From the NCBI GenBank assembly GCA_002420115.1, contig DIHK01000025.1, forward strand, positions 1-60,255: a stretch of 60,255 bases of DNA, written 5' to 3'. The position numbers were made by a program, and so were the translations under genes. The notes beneath the pieces are model-generated. The model was given only the letters and a program-made list of their open reading frames with translations, searched no databases and was not told the origin of the DNA. The DNA comes from Nitrospira sp. UBA5698 (GTDB lineage: Bacteria > Nitrospirota > Nitrospiria > Nitrospirales > Nitrospiraceae). Shown piece after piece: positions 16,173 through 25,510 of this stretch (position 1 is the first letter of the stretch; every line of letters starts with the position of its first letter).

Positions 16173-18006
16173 CCTGATTTCCGCGCTCCGTCAGAAACAT
16201 CTCACTCCCGCGATCGTCTTTCTCACTTCACGGCGAGCCTGTGATGAAGCCATGGAAGCCTTCGACCATGCCAACTTCGTCCTGCCGCCCGTACGGCAAG
16301 ATGCGATTGCGAAAGCACTCGAGCGGGTCATGGTTCAACACCCCAGTATTGCCGAACACCCGCTGATTCCCATCGTGCAACGCATCGGCGTGGCTGCACA
16401 TCACGCCGGGCACCTGCCGACGTGGAAAATCGCCATCGAAGAATTAATGCGCCAAGGACATCTTGACGCGGTCTTTGCCACCACGACCTTAGCGGCCGGT
16501 GTCGACTTTCCAGCGCGCACGGTCGTGATCACGCAATCCAGCATCCGCAAATCCCGCGACTTTACCGACTTGACGGCCGGCGAAGTCCAGCAGATTGCTG
16601 GGCGAGCCGGACGGCGCGGAAAGGACCATGTCGGATTTGCCGTCATTACCCCTTCGCCCTATATCGACCTGTCGGTGCTGACCAAGGGGTTAACCGGACA
16701 GCCGGAAGCCATCGACAGCCAGTTTACGATCAGCTATCCGATGGTCTTGAATCTCTTGAAAGCCCATCCACACGAACACATCCAAGGGATCCTGGCCAAG
16801 AGTTTTGCTCAGTTTCAGCTGAATCAGCGGGCCGAGATTCTCGAGCAGAAGCTCGATGCGCTCCACGTGAAGATGGAACCGTTCGGCCCTCGCGTCTGTA
16901 CGGACTGGATCACCCAATGGCACACCTTCGACCATGCGCGAAGACACCGCCATACGCGCCATCCAACCTATCGCACTGAACCACCGGAGATTGCAGCACG
17001 GCTGCCGTTTCTGACGCCCGGGCGGGTCGTCGGGTTCAGCAGAGGACGGGGCATCGTGCTTCGCCAATATCGAAGCAAAGGTCAGAGGAATTCGATGCTC
17101 ACCGTGTTGAGACCGGACAGCGCCGTCACGGAATGTCCGGTCACCAGCGTGAAGGAAGTCTACGACCGCACGTACGACTGTCCGGAAACATCGGCCTATC
17201 CTTGGTGTTCCACCGACACATTTGATCGGCTCAGCCACCAGCTAGACGAACTGCCGCTCCGGTTGCCCCTGCTCCCCATCCTGCTCTCCACCGATGGCGA
17301 GCCGCTCCCCGACGCCGTCGTCCAATCACTCGAAGACTTTCCCTGTCCGACCTGTCCGTCTCGATCCGCCTGCCAAAAGGACTTCCTCACCGCATCACGC
17401 ATCCGGCAGGAACAACAGCGGCATACCAAATCCATTCAGGCCCTGCGCACCAGTCTCTGGCATCGCTTCCAAGAGCGCGTGGAGGTCTTGCAGAAATTCG
17501 GCTATCTCACGCTGACGACACGGCTGACGGCGGAGGGAGAATGGGCACGGCTGATCCGAATCGACCATTCGCTGCTCATCACCGAACTGATTCGTGCCGA
17601 AGCCTTCACCGGCGCAGATCCGTCTCTCCTTGCCGGTATTCTGGCCAGTCTGGCCCACGATGACGATCGCCCCGGTGCCTTTCCTCGCATCAGTCCGGGA
17701 CTGAGTTCTTTGCTCGGGCAAGTTCGCAAACTTGCGGAGAGCTTATCGCCCTACGAAGATCCTCCGCTCCTCCGCGCGGATGTGGCGGCCCTCGTGGAGC
17801 GCTGGGTCGCCGACCCAACCCTCACTTGGATCGGACTCTGTCGGCTAACCACCATGGCTGAAGGCGACATCTATCGACTGCTGGCCAGAACCTTGGAGTA
17901 TCTCTCGCAGGTGCAAACCCTCAAGACCACACACCCCGGCCTCGCCGAATCCGCCTCCCAAGCGATCACATCGATCCGACGCGGTGTGCTGGAGGAATTG
18001 CCGTGA
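16147..18006 (+). CDS. Ski2-like helicase, C-terminal half only (RecA2 and C-terminal domains)
   Basis: A 619-residue protein that begins exactly at the second RecA domain. It shows the PAIVFLTSRRACDEAMEAF segment (motif IV region), TTTLAAGVDFPARTVVI (motif V) and QQIAGRAGRRGKDHVG (motif VI), then the helical Ski2/HelY-type C-terminal region with a Cys cluster (CPTCPSRSAC). Motifs I-III are absent. The full-length family is 900-1000 residues. A matching N-terminal half is encoded at 43281-44336, 25 kb away. The ATG lies inside glgC, 26 bases before its stop, so translation may be coupled. The frame is intact over 1.86 kb. Without its partner it cannot bind ATP in the usual way. Confidence 0.9.
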   Translation: MPPSIHPVDLISALRQKHLTPAIVFLTSRRACDEAMEAFDHANFVLPPVRQDAIAKALERVMVQHPSIAEHPLIPIVQRIGVAAHHAGHLPTWKIAIEELMRQGHLDAVFATTTLAAGVDFPARTVVITQSSIRKSRDFTDLTAGEVQQIAGRAGRRGKDHVGFAVITPSPYIDLSVLTKGLTGQPEAIDSQFTISYPMVLNLLKAHPHEHIQGILAKSFAQFQLNQRAEILEQKLDALHVKMEPFGPRVCTDWITQWHTFDHARRHRHTRHPTYRTEPPEIAARLPFLTPGRVVGFSRGRGIVLRQYRSKGQRNSMLTVLRPDSAVTECPVTSVKEVYDRTYDCPETSAYPWCSTDTFDRLSHQLDELPLRLPLLPILLSTDGEPLPDAVVQSLEDFPCPTCPSRSACQKDFLTASRIRQEQQRHTKSIQALRTSLWHRFQERVEVLQKFGYLTLTTRLTAEGEWARLIRIDHSLLITELIRAEAFTGADPSLLAGILASLAHDDDRPGAFPRISPGLSSLLGQVRKLAESLSPYEDPPLLRADVAALVERWVADPTLTWIGLCRLTTMAEGDIYRLLARTLEYLSQVQTLKTTHPGLAESASQAITSIRRGVLEELP

Positions 18007-18367
18007 GAGAAACACTTACACCAATGCGGCGCAGTTGAAATTTCTTGGGATAAGGCCGCTAATTCAGATCTTTATCCAGCCGTCTCTCAAAAGGCTCGAC
18101 GTTTTGCTGGTTTCTGCTCGAAACGCTCAATTACCCAGACCTCCCAGATCCATTATGCATATACTTGGTCATTGACCGGTAACACGCAACTGTGTTGTCA
18201 TGAACTGTAGGCCACGTACGGAAATCAAGATAAATGACAAAGGCCCATTGACGTAACATTCGGCATCTGCATGAGGTCATTGCATACTCATATGTGGTTA
18301 CAGAGAGGCGATAACGGACTAATCAGCTGGTGAGAGGCTTGTTACCACTCAGATTGAGGACACTTCC
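18007..18367. other. Gap before the UDP-glucuronate decarboxylase gene
   Basis: 361 bases without a gene. AT content is higher near the right end, and GAGGA at the end serves as ribosome site for the next gene. A promoter for the polysaccharide-side genes is expected here, but no convincing -35/-10 pair or sigma-54 box could be picked out. No terminator hairpin was recognised after the helicase half. Confidence 0.4.
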
Positions 18368-19333
18368 ATGAAAGATCTCATGACGCGCGTGCTTGTTACC
18401 GGTGGAGCCGGGTTTCTTGGTTCGCATATCTGCGAACGTCTGCTGCAAAACGGGCAGGACGTTCTCTGTGTGGACAATTTCTATACCGGAAACAAGCGAA
18501 ATATCGTTCACCTGTTGGATAATCCTTCCTTTGAACTGCTTCGGCACGATGTGACTTTCCCGTTGTTTGTTGAGGTCGACCAAATCTATAATCTGGCCTG
18601 CCCGGCCTCACCAATCCACTACCAGAACGATCCAGTCCAGACGACGAAGGTGAATGTCCACGGGTCGATCAATATGCTGGGATTAGCAAAAAGGGTCAAA
18701 GCTACGATCCTGCAGGCCTCGACCTCTGAGGTCTACGGCAATCCAACCATTCATCCACAGGTCGAAAGCTATTGGGGTAATGTCAACCCCTTAGGACCAC
18801 GAGCCTGTTACGATGAAGGTAAGCGATGTGCTGAAACGCTTTTTTTCGACTATCATCGGCAACATAAAGTCGCAATAAAAGTTGCCAGAATTTTCAATAC
18901 CTACGGCCCACGGATGCACCCGAATGATGGGAGAGTAGTCTCCAACTTTATTATTCAAGCATTGGAGGGGAACCCCATCACCATCTATGGAGATGGGTCA
19001 CAGACAAGATCCTTCTGTTATGTGGACGATCTGGTCGAAGCGCTGTTGAGGCTGATGCAAACACCGGCAGCCTGCACTGGCCCGATCAATCTAGGGAATC
19101 CACATGAATTTACCATTCTTGAGCTGGCCCAATTAGTGATTCGGCTTACAGGCTCCAAATCCAAGATCGTCAGAATGGGGCTTCCCCAGGATGATCCGGA
19201 GAGACGGAGACCTGACATTTCTCTTGCAAAATCTACCCTCGACTGGGTCCCCAAAGTACCATTAGAGGACGGCCTCATGAAGACCATAGAATATTTTGAG
19301 GCTCTGCGTCGTTTAGGATCAATTGGTACATAG
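18368..19333 (+). CDS. UDP-glucuronate decarboxylase (UDP-xylose synthase)
   Basis: A 321-residue extended short-chain dehydrogenase. The NAD loop is VTGGAGFLGSHICERLL (from about residue 10). The family-specific phrases NLACPASPIHYQ, STSEVYGNPTIHPQ, the catalytic Tyr in GPRACYDEGKR and YGPRMHPNDGRVVSNFI identify the UXS group, which makes UDP-xylose from UDP-glucuronate. GAGGA precedes the ATG; an inner ATG at 18380 is possible. It sits at the edge of the polysaccharide locus, on the opposite strand from the main run, and probably supplies a nucleotide sugar to it. Confidence 0.92.
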   Translation: MKDLMTRVLVTGGAGFLGSHICERLLQNGQDVLCVDNFYTGNKRNIVHLLDNPSFELLRHDVTFPLFVEVDQIYNLACPASPIHYQNDPVQTTKVNVHGSINMLGLAKRVKATILQASTSEVYGNPTIHPQVESYWGNVNPLGPRACYDEGKRCAETLFFDYHRQHKVAIKVARIFNTYGPRMHPNDGRVVSNFIIQALEGNPITIYGDGSQTRSFCYVDDLVEALLRLMQTPAACTGPINLGNPHEFTILELAQLVIRLTGSKSKIVRMGLPQDDPERRRPDISLAKSTLDWVPKVPLEDGLMKTIEYFEALRRLGSIGT

Positions 19334-19635
19334 CCGAGCACAGCCACGCAGATGCTGTACGTTCAAACAGGCCCTGACTAATGTGCATATTTAGGACCTT
19401 ATCTCAGAAGTAATGGGGCACCGTCAATCCGGTTGGCTCAGGGTTGAATCCGTTGCTGCGGCTACCCACAAAGAGATGGATGAAATCGAACCAATCAGAG
19501 CAATCGCTCTCTAAGTAATGCTCCGGCGCGGTGGAGGCCCACCCGAATTGGTGCCCACCGGTTCTTTAAGGGTCAAGGCAGCCGAGAAGGTGGCCTGTAA
19601 CTTGCCCCTCGCAGCGTACGAAGCGAGATGACAAC
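19334..19635. other. Gap between the UDP-xylose synthase and glycosidase-like genes
   Basis: 302 bases. A GC-rich hairpin-like stretch (GGTGG-AGGC-CCACC around 19530-19545) is visible but lacks a T-run. No gene, promoter or known RNA element recognised. Confidence 0.35.
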
Positions 19636-21027
19636 ATGAAACTCTCCAGATGGCAGATCGCAATGGCCCTCCTTCCAATCACCCTACTTGGGTTCCAGGA
19701 AGCCCTGCCGATCGCTGATGCACAGGGGCAGCTCAACATTAAACCTGCACGCAAATCACCGAACACAACTGAACAAACCTTGGCCCCTTCCCCGACGCGG
19801 GACTTTGCGAACCTCAAGGTCATCCCCCATCCATCCGGCGGGATGTATATCGGACAGTACGAATGGGTTGAGGGCGACATCGCAACATTTGAGGCTGCTG
19901 GCGGACGCAAAACGGCTTTGTGGTCCAAACACCGAGGTTCATGGGCAAACGACTATGATGAATCGGGCCAACCGCATTTCGATACCACTGCAGCGAATCG
20001 CGCTTGGCAGGAAGGGAAGGTGATCGTTGTTCAGGCGTACAATGTGCACCCTGCCCCTGACGAGTCTGAAGCACCTCCTGGATTCACAGTCGATAAATTA
20101 TTGAACGGACAGTATGACTCGGATTTAGGCCGATTCGCCGCGGAACTTCGACAATTCGGCAAACCCCTGTTCTTTATCACAGGACGCGAACCCAATGGCG
20201 TTGGAGCCGACTACTTTGGAGGATTTGGACCAGCAGGTGACAAGTCGCTCCAATGGGCAGTCGAAAATAAGCGCGGCTTTGCCGAGTTCGACCCATCACG
20301 GATGCCCAATGCTTCCCAGCTTTACCGCAATATCGGGACCCCACAAGTCTGCGACGGAGTCGAGCGGCTTAAAGCAGCGCAGCGTTACTATTACGACTTT
20401 TTTGTCAGACGTGAAGGGCTCAAGTTCCTCACGTTTGACACCATGGGATGGACCGTGCGTCAGGCGAACCAAGACGAGTATGACCTCAGTGACTTTCCAG
20501 GGAATATTGACAAGACCTATGCCAGGCGACTGCTTCAAAGCTGCCACGCCTTTGCCAACTTCTATCCCGGCGATGAATACGCCGACTGGGTCAGTCTGAC
20601 TTTCTACTTACTTGATTACTACGCCAAGGATCTTCCTGGGCTGACACATGACTATGTCATCCCTGTGGACACGCATATGAAGAGTCTTGATAAAGTCATG
20701 GGTGAAGTGAAACTCGTGGCACCGAAGAAGCCCGTATTCTTTATGGAGTTTGGATTTCCAGACGGGCTCCGTCAGGATTCAAGTTGGGCGGCCAAAAAAA
20801 TCACACAGGGACTTGAACGAATTCTAACCACCTATCCGCAAATTCAGGGGTTTGCAATGTGGTCTGCTCACCCCTCGTGGATGAGTTATTTCCCCTGGGA
20901 TTGCCTTATCCGTCCGAATACACAGCAAGGGAAAGCCCTCAAGGCGACATTTTCGGCAAATCCCCAGAAATTCCATTCCTGTGTCTACCTATCCGATGGG
21001 AAATTGCACCCGAACTGTACCAACTAA
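19636..21027 (+). CDS. Secreted glycoside hydrolase-like protein (GH26/clan A type)
   Basis: A 463-residue protein with a signal peptide (about residues 1-30, ending ADA-QG). The rest looks like a TIM-barrel glycosidase of clan A: strands with QAYNVHPAP, a putative acid Glu in PLFFITGREPNG and a putative nucleophile Glu in PVFFMEFGFPDG, and a late aromatic segment GFAMWSAHPSWMSYFPW. Beta-mannanase-type GH26 enzymes share this layout, but the match is by pattern only. Beside a polysaccharide locus it may trim or release the polymer. It converges with the minus-strand run. Confidence 0.6.
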   Translation: MKLSRWQIAMALLPITLLGFQEALPIADAQGQLNIKPARKSPNTTEQTLAPSPTRDFANLKVIPHPSGGMYIGQYEWVEGDIATFEAAGGRKTALWSKHRGSWANDYDESGQPHFDTTAANRAWQEGKVIVVQAYNVHPAPDESEAPPGFTVDKLLNGQYDSDLGRFAAELRQFGKPLFFITGREPNGVGADYFGGFGPAGDKSLQWAVENKRGFAEFDPSRMPNASQLYRNIGTPQVCDGVERLKAAQRYYYDFFVRREGLKFLTFDTMGWTVRQANQDEYDLSDFPGNIDKTYARRLLQSCHAFANFYPGDEYADWVSLTFYLLDYYAKDLPGLTHDYVIPVDTHMKSLDKVMGEVKLVAPKKPVFFMEFGFPDGLRQDSSWAAKKITQGLERILTTYPQIQGFAMWSAHPSWMSYFPWDCLIRPNTQQGKALKATFSANPQKFHSCVYLSDGKLHPNCTN

Positions 21028-21382
21028 ACCCCGATGTTGTACCGAGGATCTGCCCTTTCCGTTTACAACCGATCTTATGAGTTTTCCTAGCGCCATTGGG
21101 CCACCTTCATTCTCTTCCCCAGCGCCCCTAGACGACTCTTCGACTTTGGATGTACCGGCCACTCATCAGTCAGCCAAGCGTCTTGCAGGGAAGTCTGAAG
21201 CGTCATCCGATCGGATAGCCCATCACCACCTGAAAGCTGTTCCTTGATGGCCGATATAATCTGCACCTTCTCGTTCTTGCGCATACTCCGCCCTGGGAAC
21301 CGATCAACAACACATTCTGGGTCTATTGAATTCTCTATCGACCACCCATGGGTGGATAACGCCTTAGGTGAAAAAGTCGAGT
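21028..21382. other. Gap between convergent genes
   Basis: 355 bases between the glycosidase-like gene and the last gene of the minus-strand run. A minus-strand frame here reads plausibly (MRKNEKVQIISAIKEQLSGG and onward) but has no ribosome site and no recognised family, so it is not called. No strong terminator hairpin was found. Confidence 0.35.
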
Positions 21383-22540
21383 TCAGGTGGCCAAGCCCAT
21401 GACCTGCCATGCCCGGCCGAAGCGGTGCAACCAGGTGTGCTCAGCAAGCGCCCGCTTCCGTGCGTGCTCGCGTATTTTTTGGCGTTGATGATCGCGCTCT
21501 GGAGCTAGATAGTATCTAGCTTTGTCGATCAGTTCCTCTAAATCCCCGTAAAAGAGCATTTCCTTATCCTCCTCAAAGTATTCCCCCAGTTCGGGCAAGC
21601 GATTGGCAAGATGCACCCCCCCGCACATTGGGACTTCGAACTCGCGCAGTCGGATAAACAGCAGCGGCTTTTTCAGGCTATAGGTACTTGATAACTCGAT
21701 TGAGCCCAAACTAATAGCGAGCTGTGAAAAACGCATGCCGAGTTCTTGAAAGCTTGGGCCTGGAAGGTACTCGATACGGTTTGCAGGAATCGCCTTTTCA
21801 GGGGGGGTCGTGAAGGTTTCGACCACTGAACGCTTGAGGGAGCCCAGAAGGCAGCGCCTCCCCGAGGAAAAAAACAGGCTTTGGTATACGCGGGACCACG
21901 CGTCACCCACGTTATACAGCGCCCGCACGAGAGGATGGTTAACGGGGGCTGCTCCATAGATTCCAGTTGGTGGCTGCCCATAGACGCGAACAGGGAGTCC
22001 GGCATTGGCCAACACCGCCAGGTTACGCGCGCGCGCACCGTAACAGGATCCGACAAATCCGACTACGCTATCTTCTTTGACATCGGCGGGCTTGAACACG
22101 TGGGGGTTGGCACCCCACGGCATGGCAAATACATTTGCGCCATAGGAACGCAAAATGTGCTGATTCTCCCGCACGGTTGTCCAGGTGAGATCAAAACTCG
22201 ATGAGATAGCGCGTACCCGAAAAGGATGCGATAGATCGTCGCAAGACAGATTCAGCGTTGCAATTCCTCTTCGACCTATTTCCTTAATTGCTCCGGGCCT
22301 GATGGTCTCATCGGTTGCGGTGGCAAAAAACAGATCACAGCCAGCTCTATCATAGATCTCGCGGACCTTATCCACAGTAATTTCAGAATACTCATCTGGC
22401 GAGCCGATTCTTCCTAAGATCTCTACTGGATTGATATCAATGACCTGATGGCCCGCCGCCTCCAATTCGCTGATCATGTGATATCGATGCCATTCATACA
22501 CAAAGCCACCGGCGTGAGCGCAATAATGAATGATTTTCAT
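21383..22540 (-). CDS. CgeB-like glycosyltransferase (GT-B fold)
   Basis: A 385-residue cytosolic protein. The C-terminal part shows the pattern of the CgeB/spore-maturation-type glycosyltransferases: KPLLFIRLREFEVPMCGGVH, ELGEYFEEDKEMLFYGDLEEL and a terminal AEHTWLHRF. The N-terminal half has a Rossmann-like fold (MKIIHYCAHAGG). The donor and acceptor are unknown. It is the last gene of the minus-strand polysaccharide run, separated by 264 bases from the preceding epimerase gene. Confidence 0.75.
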   Translation of the reverse strand: MKIIHYCAHAGGFVYEWHRYHMISELEAAGHQVIDINPVEILGRIGSPDEYSEITVDKVREIYDRAGCDLFFATATDETIRPGAIKEIGRRGIATLNLSCDDLSHPFRVRAISSSFDLTWTTVRENQHILRSYGANVFAMPWGANPHVFKPADVKEDSVVGFVGSCYGARARNLAVLANAGLPVRVYGQPPTGIYGAAPVNHPLVRALYNVGDAWSRVYQSLFFSSGRRCLLGSLKRSVVETFTTPPEKAIPANRIEYLPGPSFQELGMRFSQLAISLGSIELSSTYSLKKPLLFIRLREFEVPMCGGVHLANRLPELGEYFEEDKEMLFYGDLEELIDKARYYLAPERDHQRQKIREHARKRALAEHTWLHRFGRAWQVMGLAT

Positions 22541-22804
22541 AGCATTCCTCGATAAGACAACAATTCATTCTCGTATTTATGGCGAAACACAAACCAATAC
22601 AGACAAGCCCATAGCAGCCCCCCGCCACAAAGATTTTCCACGAACAACTCGCTAGATCAAACAAGACACCGGCTAATACGCTGTTCCAGCCACTCCAATA
22701 CCGAGATCACCTGACGCAATCGGGCGCAAAACCTTCAGGATGAGCATGCCCTCGATCAGACTGAGGCCAACGCCGGGTTGAATCGGTGCTCGCAACAAAC
22801 AGGA

Positions 22805-23821
22805 TCATCCAGCCTGTCCAACTTGCTCAAATACCTGTCGCTCGCACCACGCATAGGTGCGCTCCAATCCCGATTCAATACTCGTCGTTGGCGACCACTC
22901 TAGGATATCGCGAGCCTTACTCCAATCTGCAGCTCGATCGACATCCCCTTCCGGTTTGGTGGTATCGTACCGGATATCGATCTGCTTTCCGGAAATCGAT
23001 CGGACACATTCCGCGATCTCCTTAATTGATGTGCTATAATCCGGCCCGATTTGAATGGCGCCTTGATTCATCCCCTTCAGCAGCACGGCTTCTAAAGCAT
23101 CAACGACATCCTGGACGAACACGAAGGCTCGTCGTTGCTTGCCTGATCCCCAGACCACAAATTCCTCCTGAGGATGCCTCAAGGCTTTCCGTATCAGTGA
23201 CGGAATGACCTGTGACTTTTCTGGCGACATTTCACAGTGCGGCCCATAGACGTTGTGAAAGCGAAGTACACCGATATCCAGCAGCTTTTCCTTCATGGCC
23301 AGCTCACAACTCATCTCACCCATCAACTTACTCCATCCATACGATGACTCTGGTGATGCTGGGTATACATCTGCTTCTTTGAATAGCGGTGGGTTTAACT
23401 TGCTTTGCCGTTCAGCAGGATAACTGCACGCGGTCCCGACATACACATAGGACCGAACCCCATTCGCAATAGACGCCTTGAGCATATTGGAGTCGATGAG
23501 TAGATTCGCATTGAACAACGAAAATTGATTACCGAAGACATAGTTGATCCCCGCCACAACATCGGCCAGATGGTACACCACATCCTGCCCTTCCGTAGCC
23601 CGCTGGCAGTTCACGGGATCGGTCAAATCCAGCTCAAAAAAGTTTCGGCTAAGGTCGATCACTGGTTTCCCGTCATCATCAAACAGATTACTTTTCTTCC
23701 CTCTCCAGAGATTATCGGCAACCGTGACGATCGCACCATACGAAGCAAGCCTGGCGACTAGGTGTGATCCAATCTGACCCGCGCCCCCTGTTACGAGCAC
23801 TCGCGTTCCATTCCAGTTCAT
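22805..23821 (-). CDS. NAD-dependent sugar epimerase/dehydratase
   Basis: A 338-residue extended SDR enzyme. It has the cofactor loop VLVTGGAGQIGSHLV (residues 8-22), YHLADVVAGINYVFGNQF, catalytic Ser/Thr in YVGTACSYP, and Tyr-x3-Lys in SSYGWSKLMGE. The CSYP phrase and the AGINYVFGN stretch resemble GDP-mannose 3,5-epimerase and GDP-fucose synthase-type enzymes. It would supply or modify a nucleotide sugar for the polymer. The exact reaction is uncertain. The gene is 39 bases downstream of the GMC oxidoreductase gene. Confidence 0.82.
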   Translation of the reverse strand: MNWNGTRVLVTGGAGQIGSHLVARLASYGAIVTVADNLWRGKKSNLFDDDGKPVIDLSRNFFELDLTDPVNCQRATEGQDVVYHLADVVAGINYVFGNQFSLFNANLLIDSNMLKASIANGVRSYVYVGTACSYPAERQSKLNPPLFKEADVYPASPESSYGWSKLMGEMSCELAMKEKLLDIGVLRFHNVYGPHCEMSPEKSQVIPSLIRKALRHPQEEFVVWGSGKQRRAFVFVQDVVDALEAVLLKGMNQGAIQIGPDYSTSIKEIAECVRSISGKQIDIRYDTTKPEGDVDRAADWSKARDILEWSPTTSIESGLERTYAWCERQVFEQVGQAG

Positions 23822-23860
23822 GAGACACTCCTTTCTTCCGCGGTATGTAGCCTCACTTCA

Positions 23861-25510
23861 CTATACTGTTGTTATGTTTCTCTTCAGGTGATCTGCGAGC
23901 CGGATGGCCAGCGCGACAATTGTCAAAGTCGGATTCGCATGACTCGATGTAGGAAACACGGAACTACTGGCCACGAATAGATTGCTCAACCCGTGAACGC
24001 GACAATCTGGATTCACCACTCCCTGCGAACCCGCTTCTGACATCCGCGTGGTCCCAATATGATGACCCAACACGGCTTTCGCCTCCTGGACTTGATCCCG
24101 CGGGTCATCGCCAAGGTAGGCAAGCGACCCGCACCCTTGTCGGCGGAGTTCGTCGTCGATCAGCCGATGTACATGGAGCACACTATCGTGCTCCTGACTC
24201 GAGACACGAAAATCGAGACGAAGTCGTGGCATCCCGAATGCATCACGTGCGTCATCCAGCGTGACCCGACTGTTTCGATCTGGAATCTGTTCGCTCTGAA
24301 AATAGAGATAGTACTCGTTGGATCGCGAGCCTAGCAGCAGCGAGGGTACCCGACGACGCTGCAGCAGCCGTCCACGACCAAATTTGGGAAGAATTGAAAG
24401 CGCCTGAGGCGACCCTCGCAGAATGTTCTTCAGATGACGCCAGTACAAGGCGTATTTGCCCGTTCCAAGCTTTTCTTGTTGGCGACCACCGAACAGACGC
24501 TTTAATAAATAGGCTGCCGACAGTACGCCATCTTCATGCGCAGGGTCTCCCAATAGCGGACGATCTAAGACTAGATAATGATTCAACAGGCCATATTTCC
24601 GTTGCACATCTTCGGAAATTGCGATATGACGACGACAAAATACGCCCTGTGGATCGGTCTCATACCCAAATATGACCTCCCGGCCGGCAGTCAGACGGAC
24701 ACGGGCAATGGTCCCGTGGATATGAGACATATACCCCCGGCCGAGCCAGTCGGAATGATTGCCGATTCCTTGCGGGTGCACACGGTTTGATGAGAGGAGC
24801 AGTCGCGTCACCTCAAGACCGCCCCCAGCAAGAACCGTCTGCTTCGCTCGGATACTAAATTTGCCCCCGTACAGCGCAGCAACCTCAACCTGCTCGATCC
24901 GGTTCCCCGTGGGTGCGCAGATCAATTCCATGGCAACAGCGTGGAGAAACACGCGTACGTTCTCCGCGCGTGCAAGTGCTGGCTTATACTTTTTCCCGAA
25001 TTGTGTTGGAGGGCTCCATCGCTCAAGTTTTGCAGTGCTGACCAGGCCGTCTTTGAATGCAGGCAACATTTCCACAGGTGTTCCCGGCAGCGCCGATGGC
25101 ACCCGATAATCATACGCCCCGCATTCGCAATAGTCGTGTGCGCGTCGGTAGTAGGGGACAAGGTCAGTCTTGGTGATGGGCCACCCGCCATGAGAGACCC
25201 ACTCCCGTTCGGCAAAATCAATCTCGTCAAACGGAATACACCGCCCTCCCCAAAGCGAGGTCGTCCCACCCAATTGTCGGTACCGAGCCTGATCGAGCGG
25301 TAAATGCCTGAATAGATCATTGACGTGACCTTCGTAGAGTTTCTGACTGGTCCCAGCACGAGACCGACCTCCAGCTTCCAAAAGAATGATGTTCAACCCA
25401 GTCCCCATCAACTCCATTGCCAGCGTAATACCGGCAGCTCCGGCCCCTACGATACAGACATCGGTCAGCAGTGTTTGTCCGTTGGGAATTGATCGTGTGT
25501 CAAGCAACAT
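23861..25510 (-). CDS. GMC-family FAD oxidoreductase
   Basis: A 549-residue flavoprotein. The N-terminal dinucleotide loop (CIVGAGAAGITLAMELMGTG), the LLEAGG ribose-binding element, the YRQLGGTTSLWGGRC segment and the C-terminal catalytic region (GHHIGTTRMS with a His, then ANPTLTIVALAIRLAD) place it in the glucose-methanol-choline group. These enzymes oxidise alcohols, often sugars or polyols. The start overlaps the end of the aldo/keto reductase gene by 11 bases. The two redox enzymes inside a polysaccharide locus may make an oxidised or deoxygenated sugar. Confidence 0.88.
   Translation of the reverse strand: MLLDTRSIPNGQTLLTDVCIVGAGAAGITLAMELMGTGLNIILLEAGGRSRAGTSQKLYEGHVNDLFRHLPLDQARYRQLGGTTSLWGGRCIPFDEIDFAEREWVSHGGWPITKTDLVPYYRRAHDYCECGAYDYRVPSALPGTPVEMLPAFKDGLVSTAKLERWSPPTQFGKKYKPALARAENVRVFLHAVAMELICAPTGNRIEQVEVAALYGGKFSIRAKQTVLAGGGLEVTRLLLSSNRVHPQGIGNHSDWLGRGYMSHIHGTIARVRLTAGREVIFGYETDPQGVFCRRHIAISEDVQRKYGLLNHYLVLDRPLLGDPAHEDGVLSAAYLLKRLFGGRQQEKLGTGKYALYWRHLKNILRGSPQALSILPKFGRGRLLQRRRVPSLLLGSRSNEYYLYFQSEQIPDRNSRVTLDDARDAFGMPRLRLDFRVSSQEHDSVLHVHRLIDDELRRQGCGSLAYLGDDPRDQVQEAKAVLGHHIGTTRMSEAGSQGVVNPDCRVHGLSNLFVASSSVFPTSSHANPTLTIVALAIRLADHLKRNITTV

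Noticed and set aside
21087..21410. A minus-strand frame after the CgeB-like gene (MRKNEKVQIISAIKEQLSGG and on).
   Set aside because: It overlaps the CgeB-like gene end, lacks a ribosome site and matches no family with certainty; it might be a carrier-protein-like fragment.
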